64,000 nucleotides of DNA from Salvator merianae (taxonomy: Eukaryota > Chordata > Lepidosauria > Squamata > Teiidae), in assembly GCA_003586115.2 (NCBI GenBank), contig QVOM02000025.1:44994522-45058521 (forward strand), read 5' to 3'. Below, piece by piece: positions 23,909 through 36,844 of the stretch. The notes beneath the pieces are model-generated. The model was given only the letters and a program-made list of their open reading frames with translations, had not been told where the DNA came from and made no database searches. The position numbers were made by a program, and so were the translations under genes. The first letter of the stretch is position 1. The number at the start of each line of letters is the position of its first letter.

Positions 23909-24430
23909 GGGGTCCTTTCTGCATGGACCCTTAATCCATTTTAAGGGTCTGAGTAGTTCACTTCTAGGCCAGCTAGATCTGCCCATTAGTGTGGATCTGT
24001 GAGACCATGGCCCCTGCTAGTCCGCCCTGTCTGTGCAAGATAAAATGTGGTCCAGATTAAGGGAGGCCTTAATATGGATCACTGGTAGACCTGATTAATT
24101 GTGTCTACCAGCGGGACTAGTGGGCTTGATCTGGAACATAGGAGGCATGCAGAAGGCATGTCTCCATGTTCAGGATTACTGAGGGATGTCATTGAGAGGT
24201 GCCGCATAGCATGCCACTGAAAAGCACCCTCAGAGGTTCCGAGACTAGGAACTTTTTATCCTAGCCTTTGGAGACGTGGTGTAGCAGCAAAGCTTGTGCA
24301 AGCTAATCTGTATCAGTGTTGTTGGTGCAAATGACACTGATCCAGCACATGCCTCCCTGAAATCCGAATCAGGCCAGACTACTCTATATCCACTGATCCA
24401 GATCACTAGCAGGTAAGAGCAGAAATGGCC
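23909..24430. mobile_element. PIF/Harbinger-like element, longer variant
   Basis: The left end GGGGTCCTTTCTGCATGGAC matches the GGCCCTTTCTGCACTGG family terminus, preceded by TTA. The right end, inverted, is GGCCATTTCTGCTCTTACC. The interior holds a hairpin near 24079-24110 (CTGGTAGAC…GTCTACCAG). The right flank is AGA, so the target duplication is not confirmed. No transposase frame. Confidence 0.5.
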
Positions 24431-24522
24431 AGAGTCTCAGATTATAATGGTGATTTGAGTCAACGTATTAAATTGCCCAAAGTCACGGAGTATCTTTTTG
24501 TAATAGATAGAAAATTCTCAGA

Positions 24523-24738
24523 GGATCCAGTCACACCTAAGTTTTAATCCAGCTTCAGTCCAATTTAAGACTGAGAGAACATATCAGTGAAGTAGTACAA
24601 TGTTTTGTTTCAGCATTATCAGAAAATCTACGTTGGAGTTAGATAACGTGGAAAGAAAATCATTAGTCACTTTGCTGATGTGTTCTTTCAATCCAAAAGT
24701 AGACTGAGGCTGAATCAAAATTTAGGTGTGACTGGGCC
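24523..24738. mobile_element. MITE with 45-bp terminal inverted repeats
   Basis: The left terminus GGATCCAGTCACACCTAAGT continues through a CAGCTTCAGTCCAATTT block. The inverted right terminus reads GGGCCCAGTCACACCTAAAT and continues through CAGCCTCAGTCTACTTT. The arms are about 45 bp at roughly 85 percent identity by eye, with about 125 bp between. The element is 216 bp and non-coding. The superfamily is undetermined because the flanks show no clean duplication. Confidence 0.7.
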
Positions 24739-24916
24739 CATAAAGAAGTTAGGTGCTGTCTAGAAGAAAAATGATAAAACTTTAGAATACAGCAGGACTG
24801 TATATTGATAAGCAGGAGTAGTCCCCTTGCCATTCAGATTCATTACTAAAGAATAGTGTATTTGTACAACTGAAGGAGCAACAACTTTGGCATTGTTCTG
24901 TGTAAGCAACAGATAT

Positions 24917-24971
24917 GGCATGCTTCGCACAGGGTGCAAACACCCGGGCTTAAAGCTGCCGGCCGCTGCTG
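24917..24971. mobile_element. Fragment of the hAT foldback element
   Basis: GGGTGCAAACACCCGGGCTT, then AAAGCTGCCGGCCGCTGCTG, matches the terminal arm of the hAT element at 12864-13074. Only one arm is present, with no 8-bp duplication, so the copy is truncated. It stands out as a GC-rich island. Confidence 0.7.
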
Positions 24972-25103
24972 GTATGCTGTGTGAATGTGCTTTTATGTGT
25001 AATAATTTTTGGTTTTGATGTGTTATACCACTAGGAGGATGAACCCATGATGGTGGTCTCAGCAGACATATGAATGTATACCACTCTGCTGCTATGATGG
25101 TGA

Positions 25104-25158
<55 letters not shown>

Positions 25159-25159
25159 T
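25104..25159. repeat. (ATT)n microsatellite
   Basis: About 18 perfect ATT units. Confidence 0.97.
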
Positions 25160-28100
25160 ACTAATAATAATACTCGCAGTTTTCAGCATAGAAGAATGAA
25201 GATTCTATTCTGCACACCACACTGTAACAGTCTGTAACAACTTAGGATTTTAATCCTATTTTATTAGAAGTGTTGCATTTGGTGCTGTTTTTAAAAGAAA
25301 GGAGTCAGTGCGGAGAGAAATTATAACTTCTGTAAAACCACTGTAAAGTCTCTCTTGCTTTCACCCGGTGCCCAAATTTCATACTTCAATAAGTTTTGTA
25401 TGCCACAGTTCTCAGCAGGTTGGAAAAATAGGCTTGAAAATAACTTTAGGTTTTAAGTTACTGTTTTAACTAAGCCTGAAACACGATAATGTGATCTACA
25501 GAAGCTATAGTTATTCTACAGAAGTGTGACTCAAGAGTATCTCTGAAGCTACAGAGCTTTTGTGCAGCTTGCCTGTATTTTACTTTTCGTCTCTTGCTCT
25601 CATTCCTTGCTTGTCTTCTATTTAAAGTCCTACCTTTTCTGATCATACAGGGTGTTGTTCGCACTACCTTGACTACAAATCATCTACTTTTGAAAAGTTT
25701 TATTTCAAGCTGTTGAAATAATGGAAAAGTCATAAGCGTTATGTCAAAAAAAAGAAGTACAAATGCTGATAGTGAAAATGCAATAAGTGTTCAGAGTGAA
25801 AGGATTTCCAAGAGGATTTTACAGTATTGGAAAGATAATATCTCCATGTTTAAAGGATCCACAAGTCTTGATCAAGAATAAATAACACACACTGGAAATA
25901 TAGCCCAAAAGAGCATAAGCATCTTTAAAAAACTCTGATCACTGATTTCAGACCCAAATGGATCAAGGAAGAAATGTTTCTAATGAAAGCTATGGGCCTG
26001 TAATGATTCTTTTTAAAGCATTCTCTTGTGTGTCGAGTAGACTTTAATAGGATATCTATTTTACAACCTCAAAGAAAACCTACAGTATTTTTTAAAAAGG
26101 GGTACTCTGATTTTTCTTTCCTTTTTTCTAGAGTGTAATTTATATAAGTCTTATTTATGTTGTTGCATCACTGATAGATAGATTTAGCTACACAGAGTGC
26201 TACAAGTACAATAAAGTCTCAGACCTGAAGTTTTAGAAACAGCGATTGCACCAAGCCAAAAACTGACCTTAACACCAAAGGTTTTTGCAAGATAGCTCAA
26301 ACTCAACCTGCCTTATCTCAAAAGAATGCTCAGAAAAGGAGTGTGGAATCTCTTTCCTGTGGTCACTTGGTTGGTGAGCTATTACCTGATGTGTGGAAGC
26401 CAGGAACTATCAGATGCTGTGCAGAAAACCTGTTCAGGTTCATTTATTAACTGGCAAACCAAGCTAAGCCACTGCCCCCCTGTTCAGTGAGAGAACGGGT
26501 GAGTTGGCACCCTTGTCTGGAGTGGTTGCCAGAACCGTGCTAGGTACATGCCATGTTGAAGTCAAGCCAAGCCACATTTTCAGCTTGTGTATACCCCATC
26601 CCTTTTCCTGTCTCACATGCTGGTCATAGGTCTCCTTACCTTCTGTACACAGTAGGCCCTCACATGAATGTGGTGTATTTTGCTGTAGTGCAGTCTGGTT
26701 CAGTGTGAGAAAAGTGAACCGCATACACTGAACCTTTTGTACCTTAGAGGGGCATTCAAGTCCAAGTCCCCCTGCTTCCCCTCTGTCCCATTCTGTGAGA
26801 GATACTGTGAGATGGGCTGATTCTGTTGAACCCCAGGTGGAGAAATAACCCTTGTCTATTCTCATAAAATCTTTTAAGGGTGGTTTAAGAGAGTAGGCAT
26901 TGGGTGAGAACCAGAATCATATACAAAAAGACATAAATGTATTTAAACAGGTAAATGAATTTGTGAAAATAAACTTCAAAAGGCAGAAGGAATCTTATCA
27001 CAAATATTTTAATTTTATTTTACAGCATACCTCTCAACTTCATGTTTATTCAGATTACCAGCCTATTGTTTTCACAGAACCTCCAATCTATAACTTCAGT
27101 GACTCAGCCTGCCAACTGGGGTCATCCTGTTCTCCTCACCCCTCTTCAGCAGATGGAAGTGGTAATTTCTGGCTCTCAGCTGATGGCAGTTCCATACTTT
27201 TTTGATCTTCTGTCCTTGACTCTTACGCTAATAGTTCATAGGTACATCCTAGCTTTCCTTGGTAGTCCTCTTTCATATACATTCATAATTCTTCCAAACC
27301 ATTCCTGACAACACTCCCTTTTAGTCCAACCTAGCCCTCAGTTCATGTCCATGAGATAAATGCAAAGAATGCTAATCAGGTGTATCTCTTAATCAGCTTT
27401 CAATCACTAACAATTTGTATCTTGACTTTAAGGTCCCATGAGTTTTTCAGCTTTTGACCAATTACTTTTTCGCTTTCCCCAAAATTCCAAATATATCACT
27501 TTCGCATCAGAACTTCTCTGTAAGTCATACTTAAACATATAAATCACAAATCACAAATACCAAAACAGTAAATTCCCTATACAGATATATTGTTTTTCTG
27601 TACATAACAATTTCAAGATATATTAAGCATCTATCTCACCAGGTGCTTCAAGACTTGATTAAAATGGATCAACCAGTCATACTAGTCAGCATTATAGGCT
27701 TGTGTCCTGCAATATCTGTTTACTTCCAAACTGTTTTCAAGGATCACCCTTCACAGGTCAGATAATTACTGCCCAGTGTAGAGCTTACTAGAGTATGGCA
27801 TCTCTAATACCAGAACAGTCATAGTTGGCAAACCAGCTAGAGGTGGAAATGAACATTCCTAATCACTGATACTATGTTAGTCTTAAGTGACAATGTAGGG
27901 TTAAGGTGAACCTACAGAATTATGCACATATGCTTTCCAATGGAGTGAAGTTCTAGCAATGATATCTAAATAGTTCCTGGACTTGAGAATCTACAATCCA
28001 CATTATCTTCATTGTGTCTGGATAAGATTTCCACGTCCAGCCTATCATTGCTTCTATATGCTGTTCCAGGACTTGGTTGCCAGATCTAAACTTAAATGAG

Positions 28101-30265
28101 AAAAGTAAATAAACCTGGCTGTTATACGAATATTGATGCTTATAGGAAATCCAGAAGCATGAGTCCAATATACTGTCATTAATTTCAGACATTCATTACA
28201 ACCATAGTTTGTCCAGGTCTCACATCACAGTGCATGTTAAGAAGTAAACAGAAACGAGAAAAGAGAAAAGAGAAGGAATGATGCGAACTTGAAACATTCC
28301 TCTGGATTGGAAGGTAACACTGGTCCTTCTGCCTACAGCTTCCATTTTTATGCACTTTATGTCAGAGTTGCTAAAATTATATGTTCAGTTGGCAGGCAGA
28401 TGTGATTACTAGAAGTAATTTTCCCCAGCCTTTCTAATAATCCAGTTTGTTATGGCATCAGTAGAGTTAAATCTGAAAAGCTTCGAGTCATAACATTGCT
28501 TAAGAGTCCACAAGGACTGATTCAGGAATGTGGAAAATCAACCATCAGCCATTTAGTAGTTATTACAATTAACGTTTGCCTTAAGTTTTGGTCTAATCTT
28601 GCCTCCATGTTAGCTTCCTTTGCTCTTGCCAAAAGTTTGGCAATGGATGTTGTTCTGTGTTAAGAATGATCTGTCCTTCAGTGCATCTGTTAACGAAAAA
28701 TATTGCTTTCCCTTGTGGTACTCTCCAATGCCTTTCCCCCTCTCTGTTGTTAATTTCACTCACTGTGTTATACCCTTTGCCAGAGAGAATGAAAGCAAAA
28801 GACTGCTGCTGTTTTAATTCATGGCTGAATTGCTTCCCACCCCTCGCATGCTGCAACACTTCCCAACTTGTTCTATCCAGTTTTGTCCTTGTCTTGGAAG
28901 AGCTGCATTCCTTTGCTCTCTGGAACCTTGAAGAGGAGGGGAAATCTACACAGGACAGGCTTTAGCCTCCTAGTTTTTACAGCTCTTTTGTATGAAAAGA
29001 TTCTCCATTCTTTTTGCACTGTTTGCTGTCTTATCTCAGCACTACACTTTGTCCCCTGCTCGTCTACTCCATAAAACTATCCTAAGTTAACACATTTCCA
29101 TACTAGCCACTAAAACTGCCCTCAGCAGATTTTTGGGTTTTTTTCTTTTTACTACTTCAGTCTCATACTGAATCTGTGACCAAAAAAAGGTTAAATACCT
29201 GTATCCCTTTTAGGAAGGTTTGTTGATCTGTTTAAAATAATGCCCTTCATAACAAAATTGCATTGCATTTTGCACAGACCAGTAAAATGATAAAGACAAT
29301 TACAATTTATTATTTATTTAATGTATTTCTATACCAGTTCTCATAAAAACAACTTTAAATGGTCTAATGTGAAAGCAATATAAAATTATTAAAAACAATA
29401 TTAAAACAGCAGGTGGAATAAAGGGAACAGAATCTACATGGTTTCAGTAATATCTATAGGAGGTAGAGTAATAATACTGGAAAAAAAATTGTTGGTAATA
29501 CTGAAACCAAAACAAGACATTAACAATAACTTCTTGTCGAGGGCCCAGCAAAAGTTTGAGTACCTATATATGTTTCAAGTGCACGGAGTTTACAAACTTA
29601 AATTTTTCAACCTTGGATAGGTGGGGCTTGCTACTTTTATCTAGTGTTACATAAGTCTAATATTATATATATGCAACTATATATCTGTTCTCATATTTTC
29701 CAAACAGCCACTGTACCTAAATGCTGCATATGATATATTTTGGCACACATGTTTGTAAATATGGTTATTGCATGTAGCAAATGTATTGGCTGCTACACAC
29801 AGGGGTTGTAATGGGCTGCAGTTTAGCAAAGCATCTTTCAGGACTCTGAGAGCATTTTTATGTGCTGTGATTTTAAGTCTGAAGCTACAGATTTGAGGTA
29901 CATTGTCCTACGGTTTGCTTTTTCTAATGTTAAAATCAATAGCACATCTGGGACTATGTAACAGCAGTAATCAAAGCTCTCCATAGATATAAAGTCCTTC
30001 ATAAAGAAAATAAGCCAGAGATTCTCTTGTCATTGCTTTGTGTTATTTTAATTAGGGGAGAGTCCAAATTTGTACCTGTTTTTGCAGCATGGAAAATGTT
30101 TCATGTATCTTGTTTTGAAGGATGGAAAAAACTAAATTAATTTTAAAAAGAAAAAAAACAGAGATGTATTTTAAAAATATATTATAGCAATTTGCCACAA
30201 AAATATCAAAGAAGGAAGTTTTTGTCATGATGATCACGTATCAGATTTTTCAACCTAGAAAGCAG
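25160..30265. other. Five kilobases of unique AT-rich DNA, no gene seen
   Basis: I found no supported exon or RNA gene. The 133-codon - strand frame at 26464-26865 has no recognisable domain. A short stretch near 29308-29345 (TTATTTAATGTATTTCTATA) resembles an antisense LINE/SINE tail but is too short to call. Confidence 0.4.
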
Positions 30266-30268
30266 TTT

Positions 30269-30484
30269 GAATCATAGAATCATAGAGTTGGAAGGGACCT
30301 CCAGGGTCATCGAGTCCAACCCCCTGCTCAATGCAGGATTCACTAAAGCATCCCAGACAGATATCTGTCCAGCCTTTCCTTGAAGATCTCCAGCGGAGGA
30401 GAGCCCACCACCTCCTGTGGTAACCTGTTCCAGTGACGGATTGCCCTTATGGTCAGAAAGTTTTTCCTAATATCTAGTTTGGTT
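30269..30484 (-). mobile_element. CR1 LINE 3' end, well preserved
   Basis: On the + strand it starts GAATCATAGAATCATAGAGT, the reverse complement of the ATTCTATG repeats that end CR1 elements. Read on the - strand it encodes the ORF2 C-terminus without a break: LDIRKNFLTIRAIRHWNRLP, then QEVVGSPPLEIFKERLDRYL and SGML stop, the stop being at 30343-30345. A 3' UTR of about 70 bases follows. It is severely 5'-truncated. The intact frame suggests a younger copy than the other CR1 pieces here. The subfamily differs from the copies at 4414, 36845 and 59516. Confidence 0.92.
30343..30482 (-). pseudogene. CR1 ORF2 C-terminal fragment (open)
   Basis: About 46 uninterrupted codons ending in SGML and a stop. 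It shows the CR1 terminal pattern 'R..W.RLP.EVV…PL..FK.RLD'. It has no start codon and no catalytic domain, so no function is expected. Confidence 0.85.
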
Positions 30485-30681
30485 CAATGTGCACTGCGTT
30501 GCAGGACAAGGTGAAACAAGACAGAAAATGGTTTCTTAAAATTAGCAAACTGCATTAGGATTCTTCAAAATGTATTGAAGGAACAGAGGCCACTGCATCC
30601 AGATGTCCACATCTGTTGCTTTGAGGATGATAGGGAAGAGCCTGTGACATGTCCCCCTGCCCTGAAACTCCTTTTCAGGGA
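30485..30681. other. Spacer, no gene seen
   Basis: Short unique sequence between the CR1 and the palindrome. Confidence 0.4.
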
Positions 30682-31008
30682 AACTGGCCATTTCCACCAC
30701 CCAGTTACCCCCCACTACTTCCCATGCCCCAGCAGATGACCTGCTTGTCTAGTGGGGCACAACTACTACCAATGCAAGCTAAATCAAGAGAACAGGATCC
30801 ACACCATGAGAACAGGAGATTCTGCTCTGAGATCAGAGTGCCCAGAATGCACTCTGACCTCAGAGCAGAATCTCCTATTCTCATGGTGCGGATCCTGTTC
30901 TCTTGATTTAGCTTGCATTGGTAGTAGTTGTGCCCCACTGGACAAGCAGGTGCATCTGCTGGGGCATGGGAAGTAGTGGGGGGTAACTGGGTGGTGGAGA
31001 CAACCAGT
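30682..31008. repeat. 327-bp near-perfect palindrome (foldback element)
   Basis: Two arms of about 155 bp are inverted around a short centre at 30845. Reading by eye I count about 6 differences in the inner 147 bp, so the arms are about 96 percent identical. Landmarks are CCACCACCCAGTTACCCCCC at the left and its complement near 30978-30998. Four overlapping open frames, two per strand, are mirror images generated by this symmetry and are not genes. No target duplication or known terminus was recognised, so it may be a foldback transposon, an inverted duplication, or an assembly product. Confidence 0.9.
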
Positions 31009-34000
31009 CACACTGTTGGGCAAGCACTCGGCTAATGCAGTTGCTGGATCTTTGCTGAGAACAGGAGAAGAAGGAGGAAGTCAGGCCATTGGTGCTATTG
31101 CGTAAGAGAGTGTAACTCTTCCTGCATACTCAGGGCTCTGGAGCTTTTATGGGGCCTACAGAAACAGATCAGCCCATGTGGCTGGGGGTTTCTCCCTCTT
31201 CCTCAGATGACACAGCAAGAGTCATATCTTTCAGTGAGCTCTGGACCTGGGAAGCAACACAACAGTGTCCTTGTATCTCCCTGCAGAGGGCAGCACACTG
31301 GCTTAGGGACCAACCATTTGCTGCACCCCTGGCTGGAGTCAGTTGTGCGTATGGCATAGCTGATTGGCAAAAGGCTGAGAAATTGACTGTAATGCACAGG
31401 CCTTGCTACCTCTATGCTGACCTAGGCAGGGAGCCTTTGAGTAGTCTGCTGGGACAGCTGCCCACTAGCAAGTCAGTGTTCCTTTTGAGCCAGCTCCCAC
31501 ATGCCTCTTTGTACGTGTGGCCTCAGTGGTTTTCAGTAACTTTTCAAGCTTAATTAATTTTTTGTTTTGTTTTTAACTTTTAAATTTAGGAATGTAATTT
31601 AGGAATGTAGTTCTTGCTTTCTGTGACATTAATAAACTTAGTATAGTAGAGAATATCTGTAGTTCTGGGTTAGGGTGTTGCACTGTAGAAGTTCTCTGAG
31701 CGGAATCTTCTTTTTGCATGTGTTTCACTATCACGCTATGTAGCATACTTGGTGTGACCATCAGGCAAGGTACCATCCGCAGTGGATTGGTGCACCCATC
31801 TGTTTGAGAAGTTCTTTTTCATTTTTAAAAAGCAAGAAGTAACTTTTTTCTGCAGATGGGTGGGATGGAGGAGTCAGCTAGCAGTCATAAAAGGAACTGA
31901 TGGAAGAGACTGTATTCTTAATTCAGAAGAGGGGCAGAATTCTAGAGGAGAAAGATTCTGCATTCATTCCATCTCCATAAATACTTGAATAAATGACAAA
32001 GCTAAAGAAAGTTCAGCTACCCCGAAACTCAACTTATAGCATTGTGCACAAGTGATGTTCGCAGCAGTGTTCATAACCTTGCAGCATTCCAGAATTTCAA
32101 GTCCACCCTCCCAAGTACGAGGGAGATGCCCTGATCAGAATGTCCAATGTACTCTTTGTCCTCAATCCAAGACACTCACTTGAGGGTGGAAATGCAGACG
32201 TCCACAACTTTTTGTTTTTGTTTTCTGAAAGATTTAATTAAAAGATTGAACGGAAGGGAAATGAAAATGCCGTTTTTGGCTTAAATAAATAAAGTTGAGA
32301 GTCCTGTGTACTCCATCACTATCAAGTAGATAGAGTCAAGGAATCCTGAAGAGGTTGCATAGGATAATAAAATAGCTATTTCAGGAATTGCAGCCTGAGA
32401 CATCTGCAAGTGAAAGGTGCTATTTATGATCAACTTGAAAAAAAATTATGACAAAACAAAAGATAAAGGAAAGAGTTTTGTATGTGATCCATGCAGAGCT
32501 TGAACAGGGTAATTGCAATTATTATTCACAGTTCTATTACAACTGAAGTCCTTCTGGCATATCTCTGACTTAATTGTCATACCTGTACTTGGAACTCTTT
32601 GGCCTCTATACTGAAATAGAGGAAGTGACTTTTGAATTTCACTTTATCTGTGGTACACACTGACTGATTTTGTTGGAGACATAGTTCTGAGCAATGTTCA
32701 TAACCTGTGCATTGCTGTTCCGAGAGTAAGAGAAGGGTTACTGCAGCTGCTGGGACACATCTGGAGGGTGCAATGCTAGTGAATGATGTCTTGGCACATT
32801 CAGAGTGCAATATGAGGGCATGAAAGCCCTCTTAACAGAGAGTGATTGTCAAGATGAAAGATGAAAGTATACTCAAGTGTTGCAGTGAAAGGACCTGATG
32901 AAAGTACAAATTTGTGTGCTTGGCTTAACTCACCATCCACTTGTTCAGGCTGTTCTTTTCTAGGGGCTTGCAGCAGGAAAAATCTTGAGTGAGGACAAGA
33001 ATGCGGCAGGATTATAGGTCTTTTCTGTTGGCCTTAAACTTTGCCATAAATGTGTTCAGTGAAGTCAAAGAATCAACATACTTCAGTTTCAGCTGGGATT
33101 GCTTGGAGTGTAAAATTCATTTCTAGATTCTCCTCCTCCACTTTGTCTTGGTTCTCAAATACTTTTCCCAAACCTTTCACACCCAGATTGATACAGTTAA
33201 CAGCATTTTGGATAAGGCATTTTGCTGAAAGGGTGTTAAGTGGTAGATGTGGACACAGACAGGCCAGTGTTAAGTACACTATTGACAATTCCCCTCTAAA
33301 CACAAAGTTTTAAAACATGAAGTTACATACTGGGTGTTTGCTTTCTGTACTGACGAGATATGTACATTGCCTTCTGCACCACATAAACTGAAATACTCAA
33401 GTTACTTATTTTTTACAAAGCACTGATTTGGTGATGAAATATAATAATAGGGTTGTGCTGCTAGAAATTATAATACAATCAAGTAGGCATTCTTAAGACC
33501 TTTCATGTTAAATGACGTTCCTCAAAGATGGGTAAGATTACCTGTTATTGCGTCCATGCTGTGCCAGATTTAGTTCTTGGCATTAAAAGTGAAAGGATTC
33601 TGAATAGCTGAACTGCAGTTCAGAGTGCTAGATGAATGTGAAAAGATAGGAGTGGCTGGTGTATAATTTCTGATGTTGCTGGATTAGTAAGCATGGCTAA
33701 TGATGAGAAAAATAGGAGTTGACATTGGGTAACATCTAAAGGATTGCACTTGAGCTATCATGGGACAAGATGGATTAGCAGTCTGATAGAAAGTTTCATG
33801 GTATATATATATGGAATATACTATTAAGTCCTTGAGATGGTGGATAAGGCTTCGAGGCAAGATTCTGAGAGGGAAATAGGTACATTTCATACTGATGCAG
33901 CCCCACAGCTTACAAATGGATGCTACTCCATTTTGTAATTATTCCTTCTTGTTAACTTTGTGTCGTCAGATAACTGTACATCTCAACAGCAAGAATTACA

Positions 34001-35240
34001 CTGTTACAGCACAGAAGGATTTCCTATTTCATCAGGGCTGACCAGGGCTGCCAGATAATCAGCCAGACTAATTACCTTAGCCATAGAAAAAGCTAAAAAA
34101 AAAAAAAAAAGTATTTCTGATATTTGGCTGATTTTTAGCCAAAATTGGCAACCCCACCCTGACCCCCATTCCACATACAGAAGCTGATTGGACTGGTGGC
34201 AGCAGCAGCTAGAAGTGTATGCTAGGTCACAGCCTTGTTTAAGGGACTCAGGGCAGACTGTGGTTGTACAGTACATATAGGCAGCCCCCTGGAGCACTTG
34301 CTGCTTGAGACAATTCCTTTACTTCCTGATGGTGGAGCAGATCCAGCCTTGTATGGCCTATACTTTTGAACTCAGTACAAACATGGCCTAACTGTAAGAA
34401 CAGAAAACTGCTTTCGAGGCAATATTTAAAATGTTACCATGGCATCCTAAAAGAATCAACAACTGTAACAGTGATGGGATTTCTCATTTGCTTCACCTTC
34501 ACTGTTCATCCTTCATGCATGCATTGATGCCTATAACCCATGTTGGTAGTTCTTGCCTTGTTTAACAGCATTCTGATTACATAGCTACCACAGAATGTAG
34601 TCCCTTCTTTTGCTGTCCGGATTTTCTGCCGCAATGCTCTGCTTCATTGGTCATAATTATGGGACGTTAGAGATAGTCTCCACTTGGGTTTATGAGTACT
34701 CCTTGTAGAGGGCTGCTGCCTCATTCCTAAGTTAAGAGATGATCAAGTCTTTCTTATTATGTTTCAGTAATTGAATTAGAAACTCCTCCCTTTCCTGGTG
34801 CTTGTCTGTGACATTTAAAACCATCTGTCTCCGTATACAATTTTGGAGCAAGTCCTGTGCTTTCCTATACATCTGCATAAACTCCCTAGAAATCCTTAGG
34901 CAGAATTGTCTATTTGCCAGTGTCCTACTTTCTGTGATATTGTTTCCTCTCTAAGATATTACTTCCTCTCAAGGAAATATTGAAAAGAAACCCAAGAGAG
35001 TTCCAGACATTATGAAATATATGGATAGTTTATGTTGCCTTAGTTTAAGCTCTCAGTTGATTCCAACATGAATAAGAGCCCTTGGGTGAGTGGCATAAGA
35101 GTCTGATCTCTGAATATGAGGATGAGGCGGTGAGGGGGTTATAGTACAAATCTCTGGATGGCACCTGGCTGGTGAAGGCAGACAAAGATACTCTGACAGC
35201 ATATTCTCACGTTGGGAAAACTGTGTGAAATAAATAGGTT
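31009..35240. other. Unique DNA, no gene seen
   Basis: Over 4 kb with no supported exon or repeat family. A16 lies at 34095-34110. The 134-codon frame at 31149-31553 has no recognisable domain. Confidence 0.4.
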
Positions 35241-35246
35241 TTCTTT

Positions 35247-36393
35247 GGCTGCATTCTGACATGGCATTTAATCAGTTTACAGGCTGTCTTCAGTTCCTGC
35301 TGGCCCAACATGATCTTCCCTTTCCGTAGTTTTTCTGGACTAAATTGGTGAAATCCGGACTACTTTGCATTCGGATTTAATGAGTTCTCAAGCCATTCCA
35401 GATCACTAGCCTGCTTTACTTGTGTGATGTGAGAACGCGGAAGGAGACTATTTGGGAAGGACTGTACTTTTTGAGGGGCATGCAGGGGGAGGGCGTCCCA
35501 TTTCCTGCCATCCAATGACAGACTTTGTGGGTGGGCAGGAAGCACAATAGTCCCCTCCTCCTCCATTATCCCCCCTTCCCCTACTGCCAGGAGAAAAAAA
35601 GACTATCCTCCATTTTACTTTGCTAAACTGTGGTCCTTTCTCTTTCTTTATCCCTCATTTGACACTGCCAGGAAGAAATTAAAGGCTTCCTTGACTTCTG
35701 TCTGCTGATTAAACCAAAAAACAGACTGTGCCTGTTTGGGGGTGCAGTCCTCTTGCCCCAACAAAAAACCATAAGTTTTGCCGTCAGCTGCACACAGCTA
35801 CATAGTGGGACACATGCCGCTGTGGATGCCTCGGGGAGGTGAGGCAGAATCCATTTGCTGGACGTTAACTATACTAACATGATAATAGAGCCCTTCCCCA
35901 CGTTTCCCACTCTTCACGGACATCTCCCTGCTTTTCTGCTAGTCTTAAATTGCGCAATTGGAGCAGAAATCACCACCTGCCCTTTAGAAGTTTTTTTGTG
36001 TGGGGTATTAAAGTTCTGCTTGCGTAGATACAGGCTGGAGGGGGAGAGGCACAAATGGTGAAGGTCTGATAATGTGGCCAAGTGAATCTATGTTCTGAGG
36101 TAGCAGCGGGGACATATGGAGGGTAGACCTTGACTCCTCCCCCCCCCCCGTGAAGTCAAGATTTGAACATTGGGACTCAGCCAATCACTGACTGCACAGG
36201 GAGGGGGATTTGGTGAGGGGTGGAGGCAGAAAAGGTACGGTTTCTCCATGCCATGCATGGGACACATCAGTGCGAGAACAAACAAGTCTGAATTGAGTCT
36301 CTGTTAAAATGCAAATATGGGAACAATCGGAAGACGGATTCAGTCCTCGTACTTTTCTGATGCAGATTAAATTTATGATGTCAGACCACGCCC
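35247..36393. mobile_element. Candidate 1.1-kb DNA transposon (non-autonomous)
   Basis: The left end GGCTGCATTCTGACATGGCA then TTTAATCAG resembles the inverted right end GGGCGTGGTCTGACATCATA then AATTTAATCTG. Shared blocks are TCTGACAT and TTTAATC. The interior is richer in GC than its flanks and has no long frame. The flanks show no convincing target duplication, so the call is tentative. Confidence 0.35.
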
Positions 36394-36840
36394 TACATGT
36401 ACTTCAGTGGTTGCAGATTGTAGGGTTGAGTGCGGGCTTCCTATGGCAAGGATGCAACTCATTCACTCTTTAGAGTTCTTGTTGCTAGCTGCCACATTTC
36501 TTCTTTTCCCCACCAATGCAGAGATAGTTGCCACTGGTGTTTGGTTTTTTTTTGCATCAGTGGGGAAGCAATTATCCTGTACCTCTCAAGAACGTAATAT
36601 AAGAAAGCATCCTAGGTAAAGATGTGATGCAGTGAGGGCAGATTGTAGCAATGAAATGAAGAGTTTTTAGGAGACAGCTTGACTTGCATGGAACAGAATA
36701 GTTCTGTCTTCTGCCCTTCATTAAATTCCTTGCTGTATTTTTGGAATAGAGAATTGCACCTAAATGGGTAAGGTTCTGATTAACATTGGGCATGGTACAT
36801 GCTAGGTAGCAGAAGAGGCTGCACTAGTGGAGTGTGTGTC
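36394..36840. other. Unique DNA, no gene seen
   Basis: No supported feature. Confidence 0.4.
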
Positions 36841-36844
36841 AGTG

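Noticed and set aside
24480..24522. MIR-like SINE core (AAATTGCCCAAAGTCAC)
   Set aside because: One short block is suggestive, but the second MIR block could not be found, so it was not annotated.
26464..26865. 133-codon frame on the - strand
   Set aside because: No domain, no partner exons, and a length expected by chance in a window of this size.
30649..31023. Four overlapping frames with nearly the same peptide on both strands
   Set aside because: Mirror symmetry of the palindrome generates them.
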